DNA of 33,876 nucleotides from an uncultured Oscillospiraceae bacterium (GCA_934572465.1 CAKTLG010000019.1:1-33876), one strand, 5' to 3'. Shown: positions 25,543 to 32,540, numbered from the stretch's first letter. The notes: generated from the sequence alone by a model not told the origin. Made by a program: numbers and translations.

Positions 25543-25982
25543 TACTGATTTCCCTCCAGTTCCCACGGCCACGGATCGTCCAGCCATTTAAAGCTGCCTG
25601 GCGTCAGGTCGGTCTGCAAAATAGGACCGTATTTTTCCTCATACGTCTTGCGGCCCTCCTGTCCAAGCTTGATATAAGACCAGTAGAGGTTCAGCACCTC
25701 GGTGTCCTCCGGATGCGTGGTGAGGTAAAGCCCCAGCTCATCGATAGCAAAATCCAGCGCCATCAGCTCGGAAAGCGCCGTATTGACGGCGGGGAATTTT
25801 GTTTTCATCTGCGCATGGAACGGAAGGTTCAGTCCAGGGAAAAGCGTGCCGGCATTGAGCGCATCCTGCTGGGAATAGCGCTCGGGGTCGTTCTTCTGTA
25901 CGGGCACATAAGGGAAAGCCAGCGGCGCGCAGCAGCCGTTCGGCAGGGTGCCGACGCCGGTCGCGGCTTTGGTTTCATTCAA
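25542..25982 (-). CDS. cotJB: Fused CotJA-CotJB-like spore coat protein
   Basis: 146 residues. CotJA and CotJB are normally two small proteins (about 70-90 residues each) encoded before cotJC. Here one frame holds both. Residues about 19-56 are CotJA-like (PLAFPYVPVQKNDPERY, then AGTLFPGLNLPF). Residues about 65-146 are CotJB-like (ELMALDFAIDELGLYLTTHP, KTYEEKYGPIL, WLDDPWPWELEG). The start is a TTG at 25982-25980, 8 nt after AAGGAGGAG; the nearby ATG is out of frame. No ribosome site is seen before the internal Met at the junction, so a separate CotJB is unlikely. It is translationally coupled to cotJC. Expression in the mother cell is expected from the family. Confidence 0.88.
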   Translation of the reverse strand: MNETKAATGVGTLPNGCCAPLAFPYVPVQKNDPERYSQQDALNAGTLFPGLNLPFHAQMKTKFPAVNTALSELMALDFAIDELGLYLTTHPEDTEVLNLYWSYIKLGQEGRKTYEEKYGPILQTDLTPGSFKWLDDPWPWELEGNQ

Positions 25983-26045
25983 AGGAAACTCCTCCTTGAC
26001 AAAGGGAATTGAGCAGATCGCTCATATCATCCTATGCGGCAGAAG

Positions 26046-26074
26046 AAAAAAGGGAAGCAAGGCTTTCCTTTTTT
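26046..26074. terminator. Symmetric A/T-flanked hairpin between divergent cotJ and cwlD genes
   Basis: AAAAAAGGGAAGC (26046-26058) pairs with GCTTTCCTTTTTT (26062-26074) through 13 bp with one G-T pair and a 3-nt loop. It looks like an intrinsic terminator on both strands but sits in a divergent promoter region and covers the expected -35 of cwlD. An operator or insulating role is possible. Confidence 0.45.
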
Positions 26075-26092
26075 CTTCGTTTCCTGTATAAT
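26064..26092 (+). promoter_or_regulatory. Possible promoter of the amidase gene
   Basis: A perfect TATAAT (26087-26092) with a weak TTTCCT (26064-26069) at 17 bp, 50 nt before the start codon. The -35 lies inside the hairpin at 26046-26074. Confidence 0.5.
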
Positions 26093-26141
26093 CAATGAGA
26101 CACATACCGAAGCCCGACGCAGCATACGCTTTTTCGGGGTG

Positions 26142-26858
26142 ATGCCGTTGTTTATCGTGCTGAAGCGAAAAATGCTCCTTGCGCTGGCTGCCGGAGCGAT
26201 GCTGCTGCTGAGCGCCGTGATCGGATGTGCCGCTGCGCAGGATATTGCTGCGTTTGCACCGGAGGGAGCTGCGCCGCGCGTCTGGATCGTTGACGCGGGG
26301 CACGGCGGGGAAGACGGCGGCGCCGTCGGCGCGGACGGCACGAAGGAGAGCGAGCTGAATCTTGCCATTGCACAGCGGCTCGATGCGCTGCTGACGTTTC
26401 TTGGCGAGGAGACACGCATGACGCGTACGAGCGACGTATCCATCCATTCCGAGGGCGCGGCAACGCTGCGCGAAAAAAAGCGCTCCGATCTCGAAAATCG
26501 CGTAAAAACAGTCAATGACACGCAAGGATCTATCCTTGTCAGTATCCACCAAAACAGCCTTCCATCGTCTAAACGGACGCACGGTGCGCAGGTGTTCTAT
26601 GGGAAGCGAGAGGGAAGCGCCGAGCTTGCAAACGCTGTGCAGCTTGCGCTGAACCGAACGGTCAACGCGGGGAACGAGAAAACCGAAAAGGCCATCGACT
26701 CATCGATCTTTCTGATGAAAAATGTTACCGCGCCAGCCATTTTGATCGAGTGCGGGTTTCTGAGCAACGAGAATGAGACGGCGCTTTTAAAAAGTGCTGA
26801 GTATCAACAAAGATTAGCCATTGTGGTCGCATCGGGTCTATTACAGTCGAATCCGTAA
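26142..26858 (+). CDS. cwlD: N-acetylmuramoyl-L-alanine amidase, CwlD type
   Basis: 238 residues. Amidase_3 enzymes cut the peptide from muramic acid; CwlD does so in forming the spore-cortex muramic lactam needed for germination. A hydrophobic N-terminal segment (MLLALAAGAMLLLSAVIG) acts as signal or anchor. Zinc ligands are His54 (DAGHGGEDGGAVG), Glu69 (KESELNLAIA) and His136 (VSIHQNS); the catalytic Glu203 is in LIECGFLSNENE. The start is uncertain: GGGGTGAT at 26136-26143 overlaps ATG 26142 and is better spaced for TTG 26148. Single-domain size and the next-door spore genes favour CwlD over vegetative amidases. radA follows 19 nt later. Confidence 0.88.
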   Translation: MPLFIVLKRKMLLALAAGAMLLLSAVIGCAAAQDIAAFAPEGAAPRVWIVDAGHGGEDGGAVGADGTKESELNLAIAQRLDALLTFLGEETRMTRTSDVSIHSEGAATLREKKRSDLENRVKTVNDTQGSILVSIHQNSLPSSKRTHGAQVFYGKREGSAELANAVQLALNRTVNAGNEKTEKAIDSSIFLMKNVTAPAILIECGFLSNENETALLKSAEYQQRLAIVVASGLLQSNP

Positions 26859-26877
26859 AGCAAAAGAGGTTTACAAC

Positions 26878-28248
26878 ATGGCAAAGACAAAAAGTGTTTT
26901 TTTCTGCACCGAGTGCGGCAACGAGACCCCAAAGTGGGCGGGGCGCTGCCCGAGCTGTGGCGCATGGAACACGCTCACGGAGCAGACCGTCAGCGACGGT
27001 GCAAAGGCAAAGTCTGTCGGGGGACGCAACCGCGCGCTGCGCGCTAAGGCGCGTCCCATCGGCGAGCTCGACACGGCGCAGGAGATCCGTTTTCCCACCG
27101 GTATGGGCGAGCTCGACCGTGTGCTTGGCGGCGGCGCCGTACAGGGTTCGCTCGTTCTCGTCGGCGGCGCGCCCGGCATCGGCAAATCAACGCTGATGCT
27201 GCAAATATGCGGAAAACTGAGCGAAAACGCAAAAATACTGTACGTTTCCGGCGAGGAATCGCCGCGCCAGCTCAAGCTGCGCGCCGATCGTCTCGGCGTA
27301 AGGTCGGACAGGCTGTATGTATTGTCCGAAACCTGTCTTGGCGACGTTTTGCAGTCTGTCGAGGACGAAAGGCCAGATATTCTGATCGTCGACTCGATCC
27401 AGACGCTCTATCAGGAATCGCTGGAATCGCCCGCGGGCAGCGTCGCACAGGTGCGCGCCTGCACGCTGGAGCTGATGCAGCTGGCCAAAGGGGAGAGCGT
27501 CACCGTTTTCGTTATTGGACACGTCAATAAGGAGGGCTCCATCGCCGGACCGAAAGTCCTGGAACACATGGTCGACTGTGTGCTGTACTTCGAGGGCGAG
27601 GCGCACATGAGCTATCGCATCCTGCGCGCGGCGAAGAACCGCTTCGGCGCGACAAATGAGATCGGCGTTTTTGAAATGCGCAGCGAGGGCCTTGTCGAAG
27701 TGCCGAATCCCTCGGAAATGCTGCTCTCGGGCCGGCCTGACGATGCGCCAGGCACCTGTGTGACCTGCGTGATGGAGGGCCAGCGTCCGGTGCTGGCCGA
27801 GGTGCAGGCACTGCTCGCACCGGCGGCGCAGTCGGTCTCGCGGCGGACGAGCAACGGCTTCGATTACAACCGCGCCGCCATGCTGATGGCGGTTTTGGAA
27901 AAACGCGGCGCGCTTAAGGTGTCCGGCTGTGACGCATTTTTAAATGTTATTGGCGGACTGAGCGTGGACGAGCCCGCGGCGGATCTTGCCGCCGTGCTGG
28001 CACTGGCGTCGAGCTATCTTGACAAGCCGATCGGCAGCCACGTCGCCGCGATTGGCGAGGTCGGACTGACCGGCGAGCTGCGCAGCGTGAACCATCTGAG
28101 CGAGCGGCTGAGCGAGGTACACCGTCTTGGCTTTGAGACCTGCATCATCCCAAAGCAGCGCAAGGATCATCTGCAAGCGCCGCAGGGACTCGCACTGATC
28201 AAAGCACGCAATATCACCGAGGCGCTGCGCGCCATCGTGCAGGCGTAG
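26878..28248 (+). CDS. radA: DNA repair protein RadA (Sms)
   Basis: 456 residues. It is a RecA-like, DnaB-like helicase that helps branch migration in recombination. The N-terminal C4 zinc finger is Cys10, Cys13, Cys24, Cys27 (CTECGNETPKWAGRCPSC). Walker A is GGAPGIGKST (96-105). The RadA-specific KNRFG starts at Lys253. The C-terminal Lon-protease-like domain (about 280-456) has GLSVDEPAADLAAVLALASS and AIGEVGLTGELR. ATG 26878 follows AAAGAGG; a frame opening at 26821 overlaps cwlD and is rejected. In many Firmicutes disA follows radA; here the AT-rich recombinase region follows. Confidence 0.97.
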   Translation: MAKTKSVFFCTECGNETPKWAGRCPSCGAWNTLTEQTVSDGAKAKSVGGRNRALRAKARPIGELDTAQEIRFPTGMGELDRVLGGGAVQGSLVLVGGAPGIGKSTLMLQICGKLSENAKILYVSGEESPRQLKLRADRLGVRSDRLYVLSETCLGDVLQSVEDERPDILIVDSIQTLYQESLESPAGSVAQVRACTLELMQLAKGESVTVFVIGHVNKEGSIAGPKVLEHMVDCVLYFEGEAHMSYRILRAAKNRFGATNEIGVFEMRSEGLVEVPNPSEMLLSGRPDDAPGTCVTCVMEGQRPVLAEVQALLAPAAQSVSRRTSNGFDYNRAAMLMAVLEKRGALKVSGCDAFLNVIGGLSVDEPAADLAAVLALASSYLDKPIGSHVAAIGEVGLTGELRSVNHLSERLSEVHRLGFETCIIPKQRKDHLQAPQGLALIKARNITEALRAIVQA

Positions 28249-28279
28249 GCCGAGCATTTGATACAGAAAGGAGTTCCTG

Positions 28280-28333
28280 ATGGTACGCGGCTCAAAAAAA
28301 CTTCTCCTAAATAAAAATCCTCCCCTGTATTGA
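28280..28333 (+). CDS. Possible 17-residue peptide or decapitated gene start
   Basis: ATG 28280 follows AAAGGAG by 6 nt, an excellent initiation site, and codes MVRGSKKLLLNKNPPLY. The TGA stop (28331-28333) lies within the left arm of the first palindrome. It could be a leader peptide whose ribosome meets the hairpin, or the front of a gene cut off by rearrangement at the palindrome. I recognise no homologue. Confidence 0.35.
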   Translation: MVRGSKKLLLNKNPPLY

Positions 28334-28358
28334 ACAAAATTTTTATTTTGTTCAATAC
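28327..28358. repeat. Palindrome 1 of the recombinase upstream array
   Basis: A perfect 14-bp inverted repeat GTATTGAACAAAAT / ATTTTGTTCAATAC with a TTTT centre. It contains TTGAACAA (28330-28337) and TTGTTCAA (28348-28355), 10 bp apart. Confidence 0.95.
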
Positions 28359-28408
28359 TATATCCCAAATAATTAGGAAGCTACCGCTTCCCCATTGTTA
28401 AGGGCGAA

Positions 28409-28435
28409 CTGAACAAAATTGATATTCTTGTTCAA
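28409..28435. repeat. Palindrome 2 of the recombinase upstream array
   Basis: CTGAACAA (28409-28416), 11-bp centre AATTGATATTC, TTGTTCAA (28428-28435). TGAACAAAATT and TTGTTCAATA are identical to palindrome 1; the right half is exactly 80 bp downstream of that in palindrome 1. Confidence 0.93.
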
Positions 28436-28488
28436 TATTGGGATAGTCTGAGCTGACTCGAAGAAGCCGACCGACCCGATTCTCCATA

Positions 28489-28515
28489 CAAAACAAGTAA
28501 TTGACGTTTGTTCAA
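28489..28515. repeat. Palindrome 3 (degenerate left half) of the recombinase upstream array
   Basis: CAAAACAA (28489-28496; two mismatches to TTGAACAA), 11-bp centre, perfect TTGTTCAA (28508-28515), again exactly 80 bp on. It overlaps a possible -35 (TTGACG, 28501-28506), so binding here could control the recombinase gene. Confidence 0.75.
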
Positions 28516-28524
28516 AAGAGCTGC

Positions 28525-28554
28525 ATGTATCATCATTTTTTAAAACATGAATGA
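28525..28554 (+). CDS. Possible 9-residue upstream ORF overlapping the recombinase start
   Basis: ATG 28525 follows AAAAGAG by 4 nt and codes MYHHFLKHE, stopping at TGA 28552-28554. It overlaps the recombinase ATG (28547) by 8 nt in another frame. The recombinase itself has no ribosome site, so coupled re-initiation is a reasonable explanation. Based on position only. Confidence 0.3.
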   Translation: MYHHFLKHE

Positions 28555-29557
28555 CTACCGTTTGGAATCGCCGCCGATCCTGCGCGATTTTCTATCCTAC
28601 CACGAGACCATCAAGGCACATTCGCGGAAAACGGTCGATGAGTACTTTCTCGACCTGAGGAATTTCTTCCGCTACCTCAAGCAGTCGCGCGATCCGTCGC
28701 TGCGCGGTCTGCCGCTGAACGAAATCTCCATCATGGACGTAGATCTCAACTTTGTGAAAAATGTCACATTGACCGATATCTACGCCTACATGACCTATCT
28801 GAGCCGCGACCGCGTACAGCACCAGAACAGCGATGCGTCCGACTACGGCCTGAACGCTGCGTCAAGAGCGCGAAAAATCGCAACGATCCGGTCTTTTTAC
28901 AACTATTTGACCAACAAAGCGCATCTTCTGGACACAAATCCCTGTAAGGATCTCGACTCTCCCAAGATCAAGAAGTCACTGCCGAAGTACCTGACGCTCG
29001 ACGAAAGCATGCAGCTTTTGCAATCCGTCGATGGGCAGAACCGCGAGCGCGACTATTGCATTCTGACGTTTTTTTTGAACTGCGGGCTACGTATTTCCGA
29101 GCTCTGCGGCCTTGACTTGCAGGATATTCAGGACGATGCGCTGCGCGTGCTTGGCAAGGGCGAAAAGGTGCGCATCGTCTACCTGAACGACGCCTGCAAG
29201 GATGCGCTGAACGCTTATCTTGCCGTGCGCCGCCCGATCTCCGGCCGTGATCATAACGCTCTCTTTCTTTCCTCGCGCAACGAGCGCATCAGCCGCTCGA
29301 GCGTCCACGCGCTTGTGAAAAAGCACCTGAGCGCCGCGGGGCTCGACGCTTCGGAGTATTCATCACACAAGCTGCGCCACACGGCGGCAACGCTGATGCT
29401 GCAAAACGGCGTGGATGTGAAGGCCGTGCAGGAGGTGCTCGGTCACGAGCACCTGAACACGACCGAGATATACACCCATATCGACAATGAGGCGCTGCGC
29501 GTAGCCGCAAGGGCGAATCCTCTCTCTCGCGTCAAAATGAAAAAGACCGAGGAATAA
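28547..29557 (+). CDS. Xer-like tyrosine recombinase
   Basis: 336 residues. It cuts and rejoins DNA via a phosphotyrosine link. The N-terminal SAM-like core-binding domain (about 1-140) has PILRDFLSYHETIKAHSRKTVDEYFLDL and ARKIATIRSFYNYLTNKAHL. A longer segment between these (LPLNEISIMDVDLNFVKNVTLTDIY) resembles the layout of single-protein XerS more than that of XerC/D. Catalytic residues are complete: Arg182 (CGLRISELCGLDL), a Lys in the GKGEK hairpin (204-207), His274 and Arg277 (HKLRHTAAT), His300 (LGHEHLNTTEIYTHI) and Tyr309. ATG 28547 has no purine-rich site. No excisionase, relaxase or phage gene adjoins it, so a chromosomal role (dimer resolution or DNA inversion) is likelier than mobile-element integration. 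Confidence 0.9.
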   Translation: MNDYRLESPPILRDFLSYHETIKAHSRKTVDEYFLDLRNFFRYLKQSRDPSLRGLPLNEISIMDVDLNFVKNVTLTDIYAYMTYLSRDRVQHQNSDASDYGLNAASRARKIATIRSFYNYLTNKAHLLDTNPCKDLDSPKIKKSLPKYLTLDESMQLLQSVDGQNRERDYCILTFFLNCGLRISELCGLDLQDIQDDALRVLGKGEKVRIVYLNDACKDALNAYLAVRRPISGRDHNALFLSSRNERISRSSVHALVKKHLSAAGLDASEYSSHKLRHTAATLMLQNGVDVKAVQEVLGHEHLNTTEIYTHIDNEALRVAARANPLSRVKMKKTEE

Positions 29558-29558
29558 A

Positions 29559-29587
29559 TTGACTTTCCCCTGTCCATCCGATATACT
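29559..29587 (+). promoter_or_regulatory. Promoter of the transketolase genes
   Basis: TTGACT (29559-29564), 17-bp spacer, TATACT (29582-29587), 39 nt before the ATG and just after the recombinase stop. Confidence 0.88.
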
Positions 29588-29625
29588 TATCAGTTGATGA
29601 AATGCATTTTTCAAGGAGGGTTTCC

Positions 29626-30438
29626 ATGAATACACAAGAGCTTTCCCCCATCTGCCGGCAGGTACGGCGCGACATCATCACGATGACCGCCAATGCCGGC
29701 AGCGGCCACCCGGGCGGCTCCCTGTCCGCAGTGGAGCTGATGACCAGCGTTTTCTTTAACCATATGCGCGTTGACCCGCAGAACCCGCATGATCCCGACC
29801 GCGACCGCTTCGTGCTCTCCAAGGGCCATGCGGCTCCCTGCTACTACGCGGTGCTCGCCGCCAAGGGCTTTATCTCCCGCGACGAGTATGCGAACTTCCG
29901 TCAGCTGCACTCCATCCTGCAGGGTCACCCCGACGCGAAGAAGGTCCCGGGCGTGGACGCTTCCACGGGATCTCTCGGTCAGGGCGTGTCCATCGCCGCC
30001 GGCATGGCGCTGGGCGCGAAGCATCTCGGCAAGGATACGAAGGTCTTCGTCCTCGTCGGCGACGGCGAAAGCCAGGAGGGCCAGATCTGGGAGGCCTACA
30101 TGGCTGCCGCGCACTATAAGCTCGACAATCTGACCGTTATCATCGACAACAACGGCCTGCAGATCGACGGCACGAACGACCAGGTCATGAGCCTTGGCGA
30201 TCTGCCGGCCAAGCTCCGCGCCTTCGGCTTCGACCTCGTCGAGCTTCCCGACGGCAACAATCTGGACGCTGTGGAGGCTGCGCTCTCCAAGCCCACCATG
30301 CCCGGCAAGCCCAAGGCCATCCTTGCGCATACCGTCAAGGGTAAGGGTGTTTCGTTCATGGAAAATCAGGTCGGCTGGCACGGCAAGGCACCCAACGCCG
30401 AGCAGCGCGAGCAGGCACTGAAGGAATTGGAGGACTGA
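29626..30438 (+). CDS. Transketolase, N-terminal (TPP-binding) subunit
   Basis: 270 residues. It is half of a split transketolase, which moves two-carbon units between sugar phosphates in the non-oxidative pentose phosphate pathway. The thiamine diphosphate motif is GDGESQEGQIWEA (from Asp146) ending in the conserved IIDNNGLQIDG. GSGHPGGSLSAVEL and SKGHAAPCYYAVLA are typical, as is the end HTVKGKGVSFMEN. ATG 29626 follows AAGGAGGG; an ATG at 29602 lies before that site and is rejected. Its partner starts 4 nt after its stop. Split forms are common in Clostridia and archaea. Confidence 0.95.
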   Translation: MNTQELSPICRQVRRDIITMTANAGSGHPGGSLSAVELMTSVFFNHMRVDPQNPHDPDRDRFVLSKGHAAPCYYAVLAAKGFISRDEYANFRQLHSILQGHPDAKKVPGVDASTGSLGQGVSIAAGMALGAKHLGKDTKVFVLVGDGESQEGQIWEAYMAAAHYKLDNLTVIIDNNGLQIDGTNDQVMSLGDLPAKLRAFGFDLVELPDGNNLDAVEAALSKPTMPGKPKAILAHTVKGKGVSFMENQVGWHGKAPNAEQREQALKELED

Positions 30439-30442
30439 GAAC

Positions 30443-31375
30443 ATGGCTGATAAAATTGCGACCCGTCAGGCTTACGGCGAAGCGCTGATCGAGCTGGTCG
30501 AAAAGAACGATAAGGTTGTCGTGCTCGATGCCGACCTCGCCAACGCCACGCAGACCTGCAAGGTCGCCAAGGCGCACCCCGAGAAATTCTACAACTGCGG
30601 CATTGCCGAGGCCAACATGGTCGACATCGCCGCCGGTATGTCCACGATGGGGCTCATCCCCTACTGTTCCTCTTTCGCAATGTTTGCGGCCGGCCGCGCC
30701 TACGAACAGATCCGCAACTCCATTGCCTATCCGCACTTCAACGTTAAGATCTGCGCGACCCACGCAGGCGTCAGCGTCGGCGAGGACGGCGGCAGCCACC
30801 AGTGCATTGAGGATCTCGCGCTTATGCGCGCCATCCCCGGCATGACGGTCATCTGCCCCGCGGATGCGAACGAGGCCAGGGCCGCCACCATGGCGATTGC
30901 CGACTTCGAAGGCCCCGTCTATATGCGTTTGGCCCGTCTTGCTACCCCCGTTTTCGAGGGCGATATGGTCAAGCCCTTTGAGATCGGCAAGGCCAATGTC
31001 CTGCGCGAAGGCAAGGACGTTGCGATCTTTGCGACGGGCCTCATGGTCAACGAATCCCTGATGGCCGCGGAAGCGCTTGCGAACGACGGCATCGACGCTG
31101 CCGTCATCAACATCCACACCATCAAGCCCATCGACGCTGCGTGTGTGACCGAATGGGCCGAAAAGTGCGGCAAGGTCGTCACCGTCGAGGAGCACAGCGT
31201 CATCGGCGGCCTGGGCGACGCCGTGGCCGATGTTTTGATTGGCAAGGTGAACTGCAAGTTCCACAAGATCGGCGTGAACGATCAGTTCGGTCAGTCCGGC
31301 AAGGCGGCTGACGTGCTGCGCGAATACGGCCTGACGGCCGACCAGATCGCCGAGACCGTCAAGGCGAACATCTGA
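30443..31375 (+). CDS. Transketolase, C-terminal subunit
   Basis: 310 residues. It pairs with the upstream subunit to complete the active site. The pyrimidine-binding domain (about 1-165) begins KIATRQAYGEALIELVEKND and has GIAEANMVDIAAGMSTMGLIPYCSSFAMF. The C-terminal transketolase domain (about 185-305) has AIFATGLMVNESLMAAEAL and TVEEHSVIGGLGDAVADVL. GGAGGACTGAGAAC before ATG 30443 supplies the ribosome site inside the end of the first subunit. A strong terminator follows, so these two genes form one transcript. The DXP synthase and pyruvate dehydrogenase E1 families share this fold, but the sequence is of split-transketolase type. Confidence 0.95.
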   Translation: MADKIATRQAYGEALIELVEKNDKVVVLDADLANATQTCKVAKAHPEKFYNCGIAEANMVDIAAGMSTMGLIPYCSSFAMFAAGRAYEQIRNSIAYPHFNVKICATHAGVSVGEDGGSHQCIEDLALMRAIPGMTVICPADANEARAATMAIADFEGPVYMRLARLATPVFEGDMVKPFEIGKANVLREGKDVAIFATGLMVNESLMAAEALANDGIDAAVINIHTIKPIDAACVTEWAEKCGKVVTVEEHSVIGGLGDAVADVLIGKVNCKFHKIGVNDQFGQSGKAADVLREYGLTADQIAETVKANI

Positions 31376-31380
31376 GCATG

Positions 31381-31417
31381 AAAAGAGAGACAAAGCGACG
31401 CCTTTGTCTCTCTTTTT
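31381..31417 (+). terminator. Terminator after the transketolase genes
   Basis: A 15-bp stem (31381-31395 with 31402-31416) with a 6-nt loop, ending in a T run. Confidence 0.93.
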
Positions 31418-31461
31418 AGAAGGATCCTGTCCGTCATGCGGAAAAATTTACAGTTTTCCCC

Positions 31462-31489
31462 TTGCAAAATCCGATTCCTGTGTTACAAT
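31462..31489 (+). promoter_or_regulatory. Promoter of fba-pfp
   Basis: TTGCAA (31462-31467), 16-bp spacer, TACAAT (31484-31489), 60 nt before fba. A direct repeat GTACCAA at 31498-31504 and 31507-31513 lies at the expected transcription start. Confidence 0.82.
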
Positions 31490-31549
31490 GTCGAATAGTA
31501 CCAAACGTACCAATCATTTGAAATAACTTTTGTAAAAGGAGAAGATAAT

Positions 31550-32518
31550 ATGCCGCTCGTAACATCTACCGAAATGTTCAAAAAAGCCTATGACGGCGGA
31601 TACGCCATCGGCGCGTTCAACGTCAACAACATGGAGATCGTACAGGGCATCACCGAGGCCTGTCAGGAGGAGCACGCGCCCGTGATCCTTCAGGTTTCCA
31701 AGGGCGCCCGTGCCTACGCGAACCACACCTACCTCGTCAAGCTCGTCGAGGCCGCTGTGGAGTGCTGCCCCGATATCCCCATCGTGCTGCATCTGGATCA
31801 CGGCCCTGATTTTGAGACCTGCAAGTCCTGTATCGACGGCGGCTTTACCTCCGTCATGATCGACGCCTCCTCCAAGCCCTTTGCCGAAAATATCGAGATC
31901 ACGAAGAAGGTCGTCGAGTACGCGCACGATCACGGCGTGGTCGTCGAGGCTGAGCTCGGCACGCTCGCCGGCATCGAAGATGAGGTCAAGGTCGCGGCGC
32001 ACGAAGCTTCCTATACGCATCCTGAGGAGGTCGAGGAATTCGTCTCCAAGACCGGCTGCGACTCCCTTGCCATTGCCATCGGCACGAGCCACGGCGCTTA
32101 CAAGTTCAAGCCCGAGCAGTGCACCGTGAACGAGCAGGGCATTCTTGTTCCTCCCCCGCTGCGCTTCGACGTGCTCGAGGAAGTCTCCAAGCGTCTGCCC
32201 GGCTTTCCCATCGTGCTGCACGGCTCCTCCTCCGTCCCGCAGGAATATGTGAAGATGATCAACGCCCACGGCGGCAAGATGCCCAACGCCATCGGCGTGC
32301 CCGAGGAGCAGCTGCGTCAGGCGGCCAAGCTCTCCGTCTGCAAGATCAACATCGACTCTGACCTCCGTCTTGCCATGACCGGCACGATCCGTCAGTTCAT
32401 GGACGAGCATCCCGACAAGTTCGACCCGCGCGAGTATCTGAAGCCCGCCCGTGCCAACATCAAGGAGCTTGTCCGCCACAAGCTCATCGACGTGCTCGGC
32501 TGCGCCGGCAAGGCATAA
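31550..32518 (+). CDS. fba: Class II fructose-1,6-bisphosphate aldolase
   Basis: 322 residues. It is a zinc enzyme splitting fructose-1,6-bisphosphate into DHAP and glyceraldehyde-3-phosphate. The LHLDHG motif gives catalytic Asp83 and zinc ligand His84. VEAELGTLAGIEDEV, GTSHGAYKF and VLHGSSSVPQEYV carry the further zinc and phosphate contacts. KINIDSDLRLAMTG is the DHAP-binding end. AAAGGAGAAG precedes the ATG. pfp follows 22 nt after the stop, so the enzymes of two neighbouring steps are made together. Related class II aldolases also act on sedoheptulose-1,7-bisphosphate. Confidence 0.96.
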   Translation: MPLVTSTEMFKKAYDGGYAIGAFNVNNMEIVQGITEACQEEHAPVILQVSKGARAYANHTYLVKLVEAAVECCPDIPIVLHLDHGPDFETCKSCIDGGFTSVMIDASSKPFAENIEITKKVVEYAHDHGVVVEAELGTLAGIEDEVKVAAHEASYTHPEEVEEFVSKTGCDSLAIAIGTSHGAYKFKPEQCTVNEQGILVPPPLRFDVLEEVSKRLPGFPIVLHGSSSVPQEYVKMINAHGGKMPNAIGVPEEQLRQAAKLSVCKINIDSDLRLAMTGTIRQFMDEHPDKFDPREYLKPARANIKELVRHKLIDVLGCAGKA

Positions 32519-32540
32519 GCCCAAAGGGAGGATAAATACC

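Larger units (their letters stand above)
28249..28546. other. AT-rich region with spaced palindromes before a tyrosine recombinase
   Basis: This 298-base gap is far more AT-rich than its flanks. It holds a 17-codon ORF with a strong ribosome site, three TTGAACAA/TTGTTCAA dyads at 80-bp spacing, a short GGAAGC-TACC-GCTTCC hairpin (28376-28391), an 8-bp inverted pair TATCCCAA (28361-28368) / TTGGGATA (28438-28445) and a 9-codon ORF running into the recombinase start. No terminator with a T run follows radA. Confidence 0.75.

Noticed and set aside
25983..26045. A SigE or SigK promoter for cotJ (CATAGGAT on the minus strand)
   Set aside because: The -10-like box fits loosely but no matching -35 is found at the right distance, so it is not listed as a feature.
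28327..28358. Palindrome 1 as the radA terminator
   Set aside because: The stem is A/T-rich and no T run follows it, so it is a poor intrinsic terminator despite its length.
28327..28515. The palindromes as a CRISPR array or transposon ends
   Set aside because: Only three imperfect units, spacers too long and the units themselves palindromic, no cas or transposase gene, no target duplication seen.
28327..28546. A B. subtilis-type dif sequence
   Set aside because: Nothing resembling the 28-bp XerC/XerD consensus is present; any dif role must rest on the different TTGAACAA arms.
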